64,000 nt of DNA from positions 62,001 through 126,000 of the forward strand of contig NZ_MKKX01000006.1 in assembly GCF_002091985.1 (NCBI RefSeq). Direction: 5' to 3'. Each line of letters opens with the position of its first letter. The first letter of the stretch is position 1. The notes beneath the pieces were generated by a model. That model was not told the origin of the DNA. It worked only from the letters and a program-made list of their open reading frames with translations, and did not search any database. Source of the stretch: Rhodococcus sp. 1163. GTDB taxonomy: Bacteria > Actinomycetota > Actinomycetes > Mycobacteriales > Mycobacteriaceae. A program made the translations under genes and the position numbers. Below are positions 44,976 to 53,902 of this stretch, in pieces.

Positions 44976-45773
44976 ATGATTCGACAGGACTCGCTCCATC
45001 CGTTGTTGCTCCTCGACGTCGTCCACATCCTCCGTTCCGCCGGATGCGTCTACGCCGAGGACGAAGCACAGTTGCTCACCGCCGCATTCGGCGGCGCCGA
45101 ACTCGAAGACATGGTTTCCCGACGCGCGTCGGGGATCCCGCTGGAGCAGTTGCTCGGGTGGGCCGAGTTCTGTGGCATACGCGTCACCGTCGGCCCCGGC
45201 GTTTTCGTGCCTCGCCGACGCACCGAGTTGTTGGTGGAGCAGGCCGCATCATTATCGATCGAGACCGTGGTCGACATCTGTTGCGGCTCGGGCGCCGTCG
45301 GAGCCGCCCTGATATCCGGGCTCCCGGGCATCGAATTGCATTGCACCGACGTGGATCCGGTTGCTCTGGAGTTCGCCCGAATCAATGTCGAGTCCCTCGG
45401 TGGACAGGTGCACCAGGGTGACTTGTATGCGGCACTACCGCTGAACCTGCGCGGCAACGTCGATGTCGTGGTGGCAAATGCGCCCTACGTTCCGACGGAT
45501 GAGATCGGCTCGATGCCGTCGGAAGCGCGCGATCACGAACCGATGGTGGCCCTCGACGGCGGCGTAGACGGTCTCGAGGTGCAGCGGCGCGTGGCGGCGG
45601 ACGCACCGCGCTGGCTTGTCTCCGGCGGTCATCTGCTGATCGAAACCAGCGCGGTGCAGGCGCCCGAGACCGAGAGCCTCGTTCGAGAGGCAGGCTTCGA
45701 CACACGCGTGGTGCGCTCGGATGAGCTCGATGCAACGGTCGTGCTCGGAACGATTCCGACGCGCCGCCACTAG
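44976..45773 (+). CDS. PrmC-related N5-glutamine methyltransferase
   Basis: 265 residues. An N-terminal helical domain ('ASGIPLEQLLGWAEFCGIRV') precedes a Rossmann-type SAM domain with 'VVDICCGSGAVGAALI' and the acceptor motif 'VVVANAPYVPTDEI'. The usual N-P-P-Y of PrmC/HemK reads N-A-P-Y, the form of a distinct actinobacterial PrmC-like family. It probably methylates a glutamine side chain or a related planar nitrogen; release factors are not its assured target, since PrmC proper is normally encoded with prfA. Confidence 0.88.
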   Translation: MIRQDSLHPLLLLDVVHILRSAGCVYAEDEAQLLTAAFGGAELEDMVSRRASGIPLEQLLGWAEFCGIRVTVGPGVFVPRRRTELLVEQAASLSIETVVDICCGSGAVGAALISGLPGIELHCTDVDPVALEFARINVESLGGQVHQGDLYAALPLNLRGNVDVVVANAPYVPTDEIGSMPSEARDHEPMVALDGGVDGLEVQRRVAADAPRWLVSGGHLLIETSAVQAPETESLVREAGFDTRVVRSDELDATVVLGTIPTRRH

Positions 45774-45846
45774 AACTGCTGCACGGCCTACCGTCGCCAC
45801 GGTAACCGCTCGAACTCGAATTTCATCGAGGTTCTACGGTCAAGAC

Positions 45847-47724
45847 ATGAGCATGGAAGTCACGGCGCGGAACCAGATGTATCGGACGATGAATGCCTCC
45901 TCGCAACAGACGAAGTTCTCGGCTGAGACCGCACGCAGGATATTGACATTCGCGCAGCCACACCGCCGCAAGCTGATCGGATTCGTGCTGCTCAGTGTCG
46001 TGCTGGCGGCGTTGGCGGTCGCAACGCCCGTCCTCGCCGGTCGAGTCGTCAACGCAATCGTCGACGGCGACGCGTTCGAGGTTGTCCTGCGCCTGGCATT
46101 GCTGATCGGGCTCATCGCCATCGTCGACGCCGCTATCGGCCTTTTCAGTCGGTGGCTGTCCTCGAACATCGGCGAGGGTCTCATCCTCGACCTGCGTACC
46201 GCAGTGTTCGACCATGTACAGCGGATGCCGATTGCGTTCTTCACCCGCACCAGGACGGGCGCCCTCGTCAGTCGACTCAACAACGACGTCATCGGCGCCC
46301 AGCGGGCGTTCAGCGACACTCTGTCCGGAGTGGTGAGCAACCTGGTCACCCTGGTGCTGACTCTGGTCGTGATGATCGGGATCTCCTGGCAGATCACTCT
46401 GATGGCCCTGATTCTGTTGCCGGTCTTCGTGATACCCGCACGGCGGATGGGCCGGCGGCTGGCGCGTTTGCAACGTGAGGCGGCCGATCACAACTCGGCG
46501 ATGAGCACACAGATGACCGAGCGGTTCTCCGCCCCGGGAGCGACGCTGGTGAAGTTGTTCGGCCAACCCGACATCGAATCCACCGAGTTCGCGGTACGTG
46601 CTTCCCGTGTCCGCGACATCGGCGTCCGCAGCGCGATGGTGCAGACGGTCTTCATCACGGCGTTGACGCTCGTCTCGGCACTTGCGCTCGCCGTGGTCTA
46701 TGGGCTCGGCGGTTTCTACGCTCTCCGTGGTCAGCTCGACCCCGGCTCTGTGGTGGCACTGTCCTTGCTACTCACTCGGCTGTATTCGCCGTTGACGCAG
46801 CTGGCCAGCGCCCGGGTCGAGATCATGAGTGCGCTCGTCAGCTTCGAGCGAGTCTTCGAAGTTCTCGACCTGGTTCCGTTGATCCAGGACAAGCCCGACG
46901 CGACACACGTTCCCGACGGGCCGGTATCTGTGGAACTCGACGACGTCCGATTCGCCTACCCGTCGGCAGACAAGGTGTCCCTGGCCTCGCTCGAAGAAGT
47001 GTCCACGCTCGATTCACGAGGCGGCGAGGAAGTTCTGCACGGTGTGTCGTTCCGCGCGGAGCCCGGCCAGATGGTGGCACTCGTCGGCACCTCGGGTGCA
47101 GGTAAATCGACGATCGCCCAGTTGATCGCACGGCTCTACGACGTCGACAGTGGCGCAGTACGCCTCGCCGGTGTAGACGTGCGCGACCTGACCGCCGAGT
47201 CGATTCGCGGTGCAGTCGGGATGGTGACCCAGGACGGGCATCTGTTCCACGAGACCATCCGAGCGAACATCGTGTTGCCGCGACCGGACGCGACGGACGA
47301 GGAAGTGTGGGATGCGCTGAACCGGGCCAGGTTGAGCGATCTCGTCGCTTCGCTGCCCGACGGGCTGGACACTGTCGTCGGCGAGCGTGGGTACCGGTTG
47401 TCCGGCGGAGAGAGACAGCGACTGACGATCGCACGTCTACTCGTCGCGCGCCCGCGTGTGGTGATTCTCGACGAGGCCACTGCGTCGTTGGACTCGACGT
47501 CGGAGGTCGCCGTCCAGGCTGCGCTGAGTGAAGCGTTGGCAGGGAAGACGTCCGTGGTGATCGCCCACCGACTGTCGACCATCCGTGCCGCCGACGTCAT
47601 TCTGGTCGTCGAAGCAGGCCGGATCGTCCAGCGCGGTACCCACGACGAACTCCTCGCAGCGGGGGGACGCTACGAGGAGCTGCATCGGACCCAGTTTTCG
47701 GTGGAAGCGCAGCCTGCGGAGTGA
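45847..47724 (+). CDS. ABC exporter half-transporter (MDR/MsbA type)
   Basis: 625 residues from the ATG at 45847. Six membrane helices (about 40-330) are fused to an ATPase with Walker A 'ALVGTSGAGKSTIAQL', signature 'LSGGERQRLTIARLL', Walker B 'VVILDEATASLD' and 'VIAHRLSTI'. Acts as a dimer to export a lipid or drug. The ATPase contains a 20-residue insert ('SLASLEEVSTLDSRGGEE') between the first strand and Walker A. Its last seven codons plus stop form the first unit of a downstream tandem repeat. Confidence 0.93.
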   Translation: MSMEVTARNQMYRTMNASSQQTKFSAETARRILTFAQPHRRKLIGFVLLSVVLAALAVATPVLAGRVVNAIVDGDAFEVVLRLALLIGLIAIVDAAIGLFSRWLSSNIGEGLILDLRTAVFDHVQRMPIAFFTRTRTGALVSRLNNDVIGAQRAFSDTLSGVVSNLVTLVLTLVVMIGISWQITLMALILLPVFVIPARRMGRRLARLQREAADHNSAMSTQMTERFSAPGATLVKLFGQPDIESTEFAVRASRVRDIGVRSAMVQTVFITALTLVSALALAVVYGLGGFYALRGQLDPGSVVALSLLLTRLYSPLTQLASARVEIMSALVSFERVFEVLDLVPLIQDKPDATHVPDGPVSVELDDVRFAYPSADKVSLASLEEVSTLDSRGGEEVLHGVSFRAEPGQMVALVGTSGAGKSTIAQLIARLYDVDSGAVRLAGVDVRDLTAESIRGAVGMVTQDGHLFHETIRANIVLPRPDATDEEVWDALNRARLSDLVASLPDGLDTVVGERGYRLSGGERQRLTIARLLVARPRVVILDEATASLDSTSEVAVQAALSEALAGKTSVVIAHRLSTIRAADVILVVEAGRIVQRGTHDELLAAGGRYEELHRTQFSVEAQPAE

Positions 47725-47862
47725 CCCGGGTGGGTGGAAGCGCAGCCTGCGGAGTGACCCGGGTGGGTGGAAGCGCAGCCTGCGGAGTGACCCGGGTGGG
47801 TGGAAGCGCAGCCTGCGGAGTGACCCGGGTGGGTGGAAGCGCAGCCTGCGGAGTGACCCGGG
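47701..47862. repeat. 33-bp tandem repeat, five copies
   Basis: Unit starts lie at 47701, 47734, 47767, 47800 and 47833; four copies are full and essentially identical, the fifth is cut to about 30 bp. The unit begins GTGGAAGCGCAGCCTGCGG and ends in ACCCGGGTGG. Copy one overlaps the ABC exporter's final codons (VEAQPAE and TGA), so the array arose by amplification of that gene's 3' end. It fills the gap between convergent genes. Confidence 0.95.
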
Positions 47863-47870
47863 GGTAGGGC

Positions 47871-49085
47871 TCAGCAGGTGCTGGGTGCAGGGACCCCGTC
47901 GAAGCGGGCATTGATCCAGTCCAGTGCTTGCGGCAATCCGAGGACCGCTGCGGTGAGGTGGTCGTTGCTTTCCACCTGGACCTCTTGGACCTGGACGCCG
48001 GCTGCGCAGTAGCGCCCGAGTGTGTTGGTGATCGACGAGACTGGAATCAGGGCGTCGGTCGGGCTGTGCCACTCGAAGTACGGCGCTTTCGGCACTCCTG
48101 GATACATTTCGACGCTGTTCTCGTTGACGGCGGCGACCATTTCTGGGCTGTTGATCAGGTCGGTGGTGTCGGCGACCTGGGTCGCGCTCTTGCCTGCGCC
48201 CACGCGAAGGATGTCGTTGGTGCATCCGTTCTGCATTTCACGGGCCATTTGCTGTCCGAGCGGGTTGAGCTGCGCGGTGATCGGAATGCGGTTGGGGTAT
48301 TCGCGTTCGAGACCGAGGGCTGCTGCGAAAGCGAGGCCGAAGACAGGATGGGGATTGAATCCGAGGTCGCGAGCCATCCGTTCGAGGTTCATCGGAGCTC
48401 CGCCTGCGGCGCTTCCGACGATGTTCAGTTCCGGTGCGTAGGCAGCCTGCAGGGCCGCAGCCCACGCCGTAGCCATTCCGCCGCCCGAGTATCCCGCGAG
48501 GGCCACCGGGCTCTGCGCTACCTGGAGTGGATCGAAGTGCTGGGCGGCCCGAATGCTGTCGAGGACGATTTGTCCGCCCAACTTCGCGGCGCCGTACGCA
48601 CTGTTCGGTCCGAGGTGATCAGCGATGTTGACGGTCCAACCGCGCTGCAGCGCCGCGTTGAGTGCCGGGGCTTCGCGAATGACGAGGTTGGGGTCGTTGG
48701 ACCACAGCGCCTGTGATGGAGCGCATTCCAAACCGAGTGCATTGATGATGTGTTGGTAGGAAAGCAAGGGGCCATTGGGCGCTTTGTTCCTAGGAGCGAT
48801 GACGGTGGTGACCGCCGCGATCGGTGCACCGGTCGAATTCGTCGAGCGGAATCGCAGCTGCCAGACATCTACGTCCAAAAATCCTGCCGGCGGAGCCATC
48901 GGTCGACTCGAGATGATGTCGCCCGGGTTCTTCGCCTCCAGATCCGGCGTCGGACCGTAGAACGCGTCCGAGATCGGCGTCGGTTGTAGCGGACCGGCGG
49001 CAGTCGGCACCGCTGCCACCAGGGCGGAACACGCGACCAGGGCCGCGGTCATTCCGGCAGCCCCCATCAATGCAATAGCGCGCAT
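47871..49085 (-). CDS. Secreted Lip-family lipase
   Basis: 404 residues with a signal peptide (residues 1-30, ending 'AAVPTAAG'). Nucleophile elbow 'ALAGYSGGGMATAWAAAL'; 'APYFEWHSPTDALIPVSS' and 'ESNDHLTAAVLG' provide the Asp and His. Residues such as 'VWQLRFRSTNSTGAPIAAV' are typical for triacylglycerol lipases of the secretory LIP family. It is exported and likely hydrolyses acylglycerols or other esters. A non-secreted paralogue is at 21854-23155. Confidence 0.9.
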   Translation of the reverse strand: MRAIALMGAAGMTAALVACSALVAAVPTAAGPLQPTPISDAFYGPTPDLEAKNPGDIISSRPMAPPAGFLDVDVWQLRFRSTNSTGAPIAAVTTVIAPRNKAPNGPLLSYQHIINALGLECAPSQALWSNDPNLVIREAPALNAALQRGWTVNIADHLGPNSAYGAAKLGGQIVLDSIRAAQHFDPLQVAQSPVALAGYSGGGMATAWAAALQAAYAPELNIVGSAAGGAPMNLERMARDLGFNPHPVFGLAFAAALGLEREYPNRIPITAQLNPLGQQMAREMQNGCTNDILRVGAGKSATQVADTTDLINSPEMVAAVNENSVEMYPGVPKAPYFEWHSPTDALIPVSSITNTLGRYCAAGVQVQEVQVESNDHLTAAVLGLPQALDWINARFDGVPAPSTC

Positions 49086-49260
49086 AGCGTCGTACCCTTT
49101 CGAAAATTATCCGACCCGAACTGAGACTGGCTCATTTCGCAACCACACGAGGGGTATATGTAAAAAGATATCCCACCTGTTACTCGCCGCTCCCCAGGGT
49201 GCAGCAGGGAAAGTGCGCCGAAAAACTATTGGAGCCCCGTAAGAGGTGTGCTGTACGAGG

Positions 49261-51519
49261 CTATCGGTTGTTCTCGATGACGACCTCCGAAGGTCGTTTG
49301 TCTTCACGTATTCCACGCCAGCTCGGATGACGGAGATGCATGGAATCGGTCCATTCGTAGAACCGCACCTCGGCGACGAGAGTCGGTGTGGTCCAGACGG
49401 CGTCTTTCCGGTCTGCGGTGGGAAGTTGCTCGGAGAATGGTGATACGTCGGTCTCGAGCGGAGCCAACCGCTCACTCAGCTGCTCCAGTGCGCGGTCGCT
49501 GAAACCGGTTCCGACGCGACCCAGATATTGGAGCCCGTCAGGCCCGGGAGCACCGACCAACAGCGACCCAGGGCCGCCTGCCCGACGGCCGCGGCCGCGT
49601 CGCCACCCTCCGATGACCACCTCCTGGGTCCGCCAATTCTTGGTTTTGATCCAGGTCTTGGCTCGCTTGCCGGGCTGATAGATCGAGTCGGTTCGTTTGG
49701 CGACGACCCCCTCCCAGCCGCGTCGGACGCTCTCGGCGAGTGCGTCTTCTGCCGTGCCGATCAGTTGCTCCGGCACGAGCACCGACTCGAGTCCGGTCGT
49801 CAGCAATTCGAGTAGGCGTCGCCTATCGGAGTACTTCTTCTTCAGCAGCGACGTGCCGTCGAGATTCAGCAGATCGAAGGCGATAAAGCGCACTTCTCGG
49901 CCCGAACTGTTCTGAAGCAATTCGAAGCTGGTAATGCCGTCGTCATCGAATACCACGGCTTCACCGTCGAGAACGACATCGTGGTCTGCCAGTTCGTCGG
50001 CCATCGTAGAAAGTGAGGGAAAGCGCGCGGTGAGGTCGTTACCGGTGCGCGATACAAGCTTCATTTCTCCGTGGGCACACCGTGCGATCACACGGAATCC
50101 GTCCCACTTTCCCTCGAACGCCCACTCTCCGTCCGCAAGGTCGGTGATGTCACCCGCCGTGGCGAGCATCGGCGCGATGTCAGCCTTGATCGGAGCCGCG
50201 TCCTTCATCAGATGCATGAGCCATTGATCGCCCTTGGTGCGGATCAGCGCATAGCGCCCCTTCGCCTTGTCGCCGTGCAGGACAACGATCACCTCGTTCT
50301 CGCGCCACTTCTCCAGTTCGTAGGTTCCGCTGTCCCAAATGGAGACCTCCCCACCCCCGTACTCACCCTTGGGGATGCTGCCCTCGAACGATGCGTATTC
50401 GAGCGGGTGGTCCTCGGTGCGCACGGCGAGGCGGTTCTTTTCCGGGTCCTCGGGAATGTTCTTCGGCACCGCCCACGAGACCAGGACGCCGTCGTGTTCG
50501 AGCCGGAAGTCGTAGTGCAGCCGTCGAGCATGATGTTCTTGGATGACGAACGTATCGCCGTTCCCGGTCTCCTCGGTGTTCTCCGGTATCGGTTCCGGGG
50601 TCTTGGCGGCACTGCGCTTGTTCCGATAAGTGGTCAGCTTGTCCGGTTCGAGGTACTCGATCGGTGGATCCAGCTCGGCGAGCAGGTCACCGTCGCGGCG
50701 GTAACGGTCGAGGACTTCCTCGAAACGTAACTGCCTCAGTCCTGGCGACTCGAGTTCTTCCCACGACCGTGGGGCGGCGACGGTAGGTTCGGCCCGTCCT
50801 CGGAGCGAGTACGGCGCAACGGTCGTCTTCTTCCCGTTGTTCTGCGACCAATCCACGAACACCCGGCCGGCGCGTTTGGCCTTCGCCATCGTCGCTGTCA
50901 CTCGATCGGGCGATCGATCCTCCAACAGCGTCGCGACGCGCTTGGCCACCGTCGAGGCACCAGAGGACGAAAGCGGCTTCCCCAACGGCACATAGAGATG
51001 AATCCCCTTGCTCCCGCTGGTGACGGGAAACGCCCGGAATCCGATCTCGGCGATCATGTCCCGAATCTCGCATGCGACCTCGGCGCAGCGGTCCAGATCG
51101 ACGTCGTCACCCGGGTCGAGATCGAACACCATCCTCGTGGCGGGGCCGGGTGAGTTCCCGTCGAATCGCCACTGCGGAACATGCGCCTCGATCGCGCCCT
51201 GCTGTCCGAGCCACGCGAGATCGGCAGCGCTGGAGAACAGCGGGTACGTCACGACGCGATCGGAGTGCCTGATCTCGCGCCTGTCGAGCCAGTCCGGAGC
51301 GGAGGACGCAAGATTCTTCTCGAAGAACGAGGGCTGCTCGACGCCGTTCGGCCAGCGCTTCCTGGTGACCGCTCGGCCGATGATGTGCGGGAGCATTGCC
51401 GGGGCAATGCTCGTGTAGTACTCGATGACCTCGCTTTTGGTAGTGCCAGTACTCGGAAACAGCACCTTGTCGAGATTGGTCACCGAGACCTTCCGACCTG
51501 CGATGTCGAGCGTCGCCAT
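49261..51519 (-). CDS. ligD: Multidomain ATP-dependent DNA ligase LigD
   Basis: 752 residues in the mycobacterial order Pol, phosphoesterase, ligase. Polymerase (1-290): 'TRMVFDLDPGDDVDLDR' with the DxD metal site and 'TSGSKGIHLYVPLG'. Phosphoesterase (about 325-460): 'FVIQEHHARRLHYDFRLEHDG'. Ligase (about 470-750): AMP-acceptor Lys in 'FEGKWDGFRVIAR', 'VLDGEAVVFDDDG' and 'GWEGVVAKRTDSIY'. LigD repairs double-strand breaks with Ku by non-homologous end joining. No ku gene is in the window; a second ligase gene (LigC) begins at 63630. Confidence 0.96.
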   Translation of the reverse strand: MATLDIAGRKVSVTNLDKVLFPSTGTTKSEVIEYYTSIAPAMLPHIIGRAVTRKRWPNGVEQPSFFEKNLASSAPDWLDRREIRHSDRVVTYPLFSSAADLAWLGQQGAIEAHVPQWRFDGNSPGPATRMVFDLDPGDDVDLDRCAEVACEIRDMIAEIGFRAFPVTSGSKGIHLYVPLGKPLSSSGASTVAKRVATLLEDRSPDRVTATMAKAKRAGRVFVDWSQNNGKKTTVAPYSLRGRAEPTVAAPRSWEELESPGLRQLRFEEVLDRYRRDGDLLAELDPPIEYLEPDKLTTYRNKRSAAKTPEPIPENTEETGNGDTFVIQEHHARRLHYDFRLEHDGVLVSWAVPKNIPEDPEKNRLAVRTEDHPLEYASFEGSIPKGEYGGGEVSIWDSGTYELEKWRENEVIVVLHGDKAKGRYALIRTKGDQWLMHLMKDAAPIKADIAPMLATAGDITDLADGEWAFEGKWDGFRVIARCAHGEMKLVSRTGNDLTARFPSLSTMADELADHDVVLDGEAVVFDDDGITSFELLQNSSGREVRFIAFDLLNLDGTSLLKKKYSDRRRLLELLTTGLESVLVPEQLIGTAEDALAESVRRGWEGVVAKRTDSIYQPGKRAKTWIKTKNWRTQEVVIGGWRRGRGRRAGGPGSLLVGAPGPDGLQYLGRVGTGFSDRALEQLSERLAPLETDVSPFSEQLPTADRKDAVWTTPTLVAEVRFYEWTDSMHLRHPSWRGIREDKRPSEVVIENNR

Positions 51520-51576
51520 GTGCTCAGGCTAACGGTCGCCAGCGGGGCCGCGAGAGAGTTGTGCAAAGCTCGAAGC

Positions 51577-52008
51577 ATGGCAACGATCAGCGTCTCGGTA
51601 GAGATGCCCGAGGATCCGCAGGGCGCATGGGACAAAGCGTCGGCGCTCGACAGGTTCGACGAGTGGATGACAATCCACGGTGGCTGGTGCTCCCCGCCCC
51701 CCAAAGTGCTCAGCAAAGGCACCGAAGTGGAGTCCCTCGTCAAGGTCAAAGGCTTCAAGAACACGATCCAATGGACGTTCACCGAGTTCGACGAACCCAA
51801 GCTGATCGAGATGTCGGGAACAGGCAAAGGCGGCATCAAGATCTCGCTGACCATCCACGTCCGCAAGCATCGGAGCGGATCGAAACTGACGCTCGACGCC
51901 TATTTCGGTGGGGGAGTGCTTTTCGGGCCGGTCGGCAGTGTCGTCGCGCGGGCTCTGGGCTCGGACGTCACCAAGTCGGTGGCGAACCTCGCCGCTCTAC
52001 CCGCCTAG
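51577..52008 (+). CDS. SRPBCC protein, Rv0910-like
   Basis: 143 residues. 'TISVSVEMPEDPQGAWDKAS' followed by 'DEWMTIHGGWCSPPPKVLSKG' and 'IQWTFTEFDEPKLIEMSGTG' matches the Rv0910 group of START-like proteins. Rv0910 is described as a toxin with antitoxin Rv0909; here no small antitoxin gene is adjacent, since LigD is divergent upstream and a membrane protein converges downstream. Ligand-binding rather than toxin function is therefore the safer call. Its stop shares CTAG with the convergent gene. Confidence 0.82.
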   Translation: MATISVSVEMPEDPQGAWDKASALDRFDEWMTIHGGWCSPPPKVLSKGTEVESLVKVKGFKNTIQWTFTEFDEPKLIEMSGTGKGGIKISLTIHVRKHRSGSKLTLDAYFGGGVLFGPVGSVVARALGSDVTKSVANLAALPA

Positions 52009-52430
52009 ACCCCGGCGTTGCGGGTGCGACGCAGCCACCACAGCCCAGCAATCGGCAGAATCACCGGGATGAACACGTAGCCCTGCCCGAAGTGCGACCA
52101 CACGGTCGCGTCGGGGAAATCATCGGGCTGAAGGTAGCTGAGAGCGCCCACAGCCAGCACTCCGACCAGCTCGATGATGCAGGAGACCATCACCACCCGT
52201 CGCGAGGCCTCGGTTGCTCGCGCGAGCCCGACGGTCGCGATGATGTAGACCACCGCTGCCACCGCCGACAAGATGTACGCGAACGGAGCTTCGTCGAAGC
52301 GCGTCGTCAGCTGGACCAGAGATCTCGATGTCGCCGCGACCGCGAAGACTGCGTAGACCGCGATGAGGAAACGGCCGAAACCGGTACGGGTTGCTTTCTT
52401 CAGGCTGTCGTCTTGGGAAGTATCAGGCAT
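52005..52430 (-). CDS. Small four-helix membrane protein
   Basis: 141 residues with four hydrophobic segments: 'FLIAVYAVFAVAATSRSLVQL', 'AYILSAVAAVVYIIATVGLA', 'VVMVSCIIELVGVLAVGALSY' and 'GYVFIPVILPIAGLWWL' (approximate limits). It resembles conserved integral membrane proteins of mycobacteria and rhodococci with no assigned role. It overlaps the upstream membrane-protein gene by eight bases, so the two are probably made together and may interact. Confidence 0.8.
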   Translation of the reverse strand: MPDTSQDDSLKKATRTGFGRFLIAVYAVFAVAATSRSLVQLTTRFDEAPFAYILSAVAAVVYIIATVGLARATEASRRVVMVSCIIELVGVLAVGALSYLQPDDFPDATVWSHFGQGYVFIPVILPIAGLWWLRRTRNAGV

Positions 52431-52803
52431 ATCCGGCCCATATCTGGCTCAGGCGCAGCACCATGGCCGCGAGGGTGAGGACGGCGACCAGCAGAACCGC
52501 TGTGCCGCCGCGAGAGCGGTCGCCTAGCGACCACCACGTACCGATCGGAAGCAGTAGCAGCAAGCCGATCAGGTACGCGCCGAAGGTGAGCCGATGAATC
52601 TCGCGATCACTGGTGAACATCGCGACAAATCCGATGATGGCCTGCGCGAGAACCACCACCTCTGTCGCTGAGATGGTCCAGAAGAGGGCACGGTCGGCTC
52701 GGTTCTTCAACAGCACCGGGCTGTTCGAGAAAAGTTTGACGAGTACCCATACGCCGACGACCAGTGACATCGCATACAACAGGCCGCTGACGGCGCCGAT
52801 CAT
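52423..52803 (-). CDS. Small four-helix membrane protein
   Basis: 126 residues from the ATG at 52803 behind AGAGGAA. Four membrane segments, with 'SNSPVLLKNRADRALFWTISATEV' linking the first and second. Conserved actinobacterial hypothetical. Its 3' end overlaps the next membrane-protein gene, indicating translational coupling. No catalytic motif seen. Confidence 0.8.
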   Translation of the reverse strand: MIGAVSGLLYAMSLVVGVWVLVKLFSNSPVLLKNRADRALFWTISATEVVVLAQAIIGFVAMFTSDREIHRLTFGAYLIGLLLLLPIGTWWSLGDRSRGGTAVLLVAVLTLAAMVLRLSQIWAGYA

Positions 52804-52867
52804 CTTTGTTCCTCTTACTTGCAGGCGAGTGGTGCGGACAGACCCCAGGGTATCGGTCCGGGCACGG

Positions 52868-53902
52868 CTACCGTTCCTTCGGCTGAACGTCCGCGCTTCT
52901 ACGCAGTGCATGCGGCTTGAGCTTGTGGAAACCACGCACCCGCAGGGATCTGATGGCTTTGAGGCGGAACTCCGAGTCGCCGTCGAGCATCCCGGTCATC
53001 GCGGTGTCCACCAGAATGGTTCCCGGATGTGCCGAACTGGTAAGTCTGGCAGCTATGTTGACGACCGAGCCGTACAGGTCGCCGTACCTGGCGAGCACCG
53101 ATCCCCATGCCAAACCGATGCGGAGTTCGGGCATGTCCTCGTGTGCCTCGAACGCATGCTGGAGATCGAGAGCGATATGTGCCGCATCTTCGGCGGTCTG
53201 CGCACTGAACATGACCTCGTCGCCGACATTCTTGATGACGGACCCGCGGCCACGGGCAATGATGTCCGTCGCGATCGACTCGAACTCCTCGAGCAGCGTC
53301 GTCAGTTCCTCGATGCCGAGGCGTCGGGTCAGGCTGGTGTAGCCGACCATGTCCGCGAAACCGACGGCGAGGGTGCGGCTGGTGGTTTCCTCGGTCGGGC
53401 CGGTGATGGACCGGCCCGCGGTGGCCGCCAGGTGTCGGCGCCAGGTGTAGGACTGCAAGGCTTCGAGGGTGGGAACTGTTTGCGCTGCAATGGATCTCGC
53501 ATCACGTCGAATCACCTCGAGATCGGCCGGATCTTCGCTGTCGGAATGAGAGGTGATTCGGTCGAGAATGTGGGAATTCACCACGGCCACCTGCCATTCG
53601 GCGAGCCGGGACATCGACTGCCCGAGAGTGCGCGCGATGGCGACCTCCATCTCTGGCTTGATCACTTTCTGTTCGGTGAGGCTCGTGATCAGGTGCAACG
53701 CATCGAGATCGGCATCGGTGTACACGACCGCGGAGGGGTCGGTGTGGACCGGAAAACCCATCGCGATCCACAGCTGCACCACCCGTTCGAGCGGAAGACC
53801 GGACTTTTCGGCGATATCGGCCCGCGTGTACTTCCGTTCGCCACCGAGAAGAGTGTTCTCGATCTCGGTCTGCACAACCGAACTGATCTGATTTTCAGTC
53901 AT
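52868..53902 (-). CDS. Class III adenylate cyclase with N-terminal regulatory domain
   Basis: 344 residues. Residues about 1-170 form a regulatory region that opens with a MerR-like helix ('YTRADIAEKSGLPLERVVQLW'), as in Rv1264-type cyclases. The catalytic domain has metal-binding Asp in 'VGFADMVGYTSL' and 'IKNVGDEVMFSA', substrate-selecting Lys in the same motif, Asp in 'YGDLYGSVVN' and the Asn/Arg pair in 'NIAARL'. These fit ATP to cAMP conversion; the enzyme is soluble. It overlaps the HAD-PlsC gene by eight bases, linking cAMP synthesis to phospholipid genes. Confidence 0.92.
   Translation of the reverse strand: MTENQISSVVQTEIENTLLGGERKYTRADIAEKSGLPLERVVQLWIAMGFPVHTDPSAVVYTDADLDALHLITSLTEQKVIKPEMEVAIARTLGQSMSRLAEWQVAVVNSHILDRITSHSDSEDPADLEVIRRDARSIAAQTVPTLEALQSYTWRRHLAATAGRSITGPTEETTSRTLAVGFADMVGYTSLTRRLGIEELTTLLEEFESIATDIIARGRGSVIKNVGDEVMFSAQTAEDAAHIALDLQHAFEAHEDMPELRIGLAWGSVLARYGDLYGSVVNIAARLTSSAHPGTILVDTAMTGMLDGDSEFRLKAIRSLRVRGFHKLKPHALRRSADVQPKER

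Noticed and set aside
47701..47862. CRISPR array
   Set aside because: Units are contiguous with no spacers and there are no cas genes.
47437..48225. Repeat-containing reading frames with GSLRRLRFHP (reverse) or GWKRSLRSDPG (forward) units
   Set aside because: These are frames through the 33-bp DNA array and the ends of the ABC and lipase genes; they show no other protein character.
49086..49260. Possible small gene between the secreted lipase and LigD
   Set aside because: Frames are short and lack a ribosome-binding site; it is best read as the lipase promoter and the region following neither gene's recognisable terminator.
51577..52008. Type II toxin-antitoxin module based on Rv0910 similarity
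   Set aside because: No small antitoxin gene lies on either side; only the SRPBCC fold is supported.
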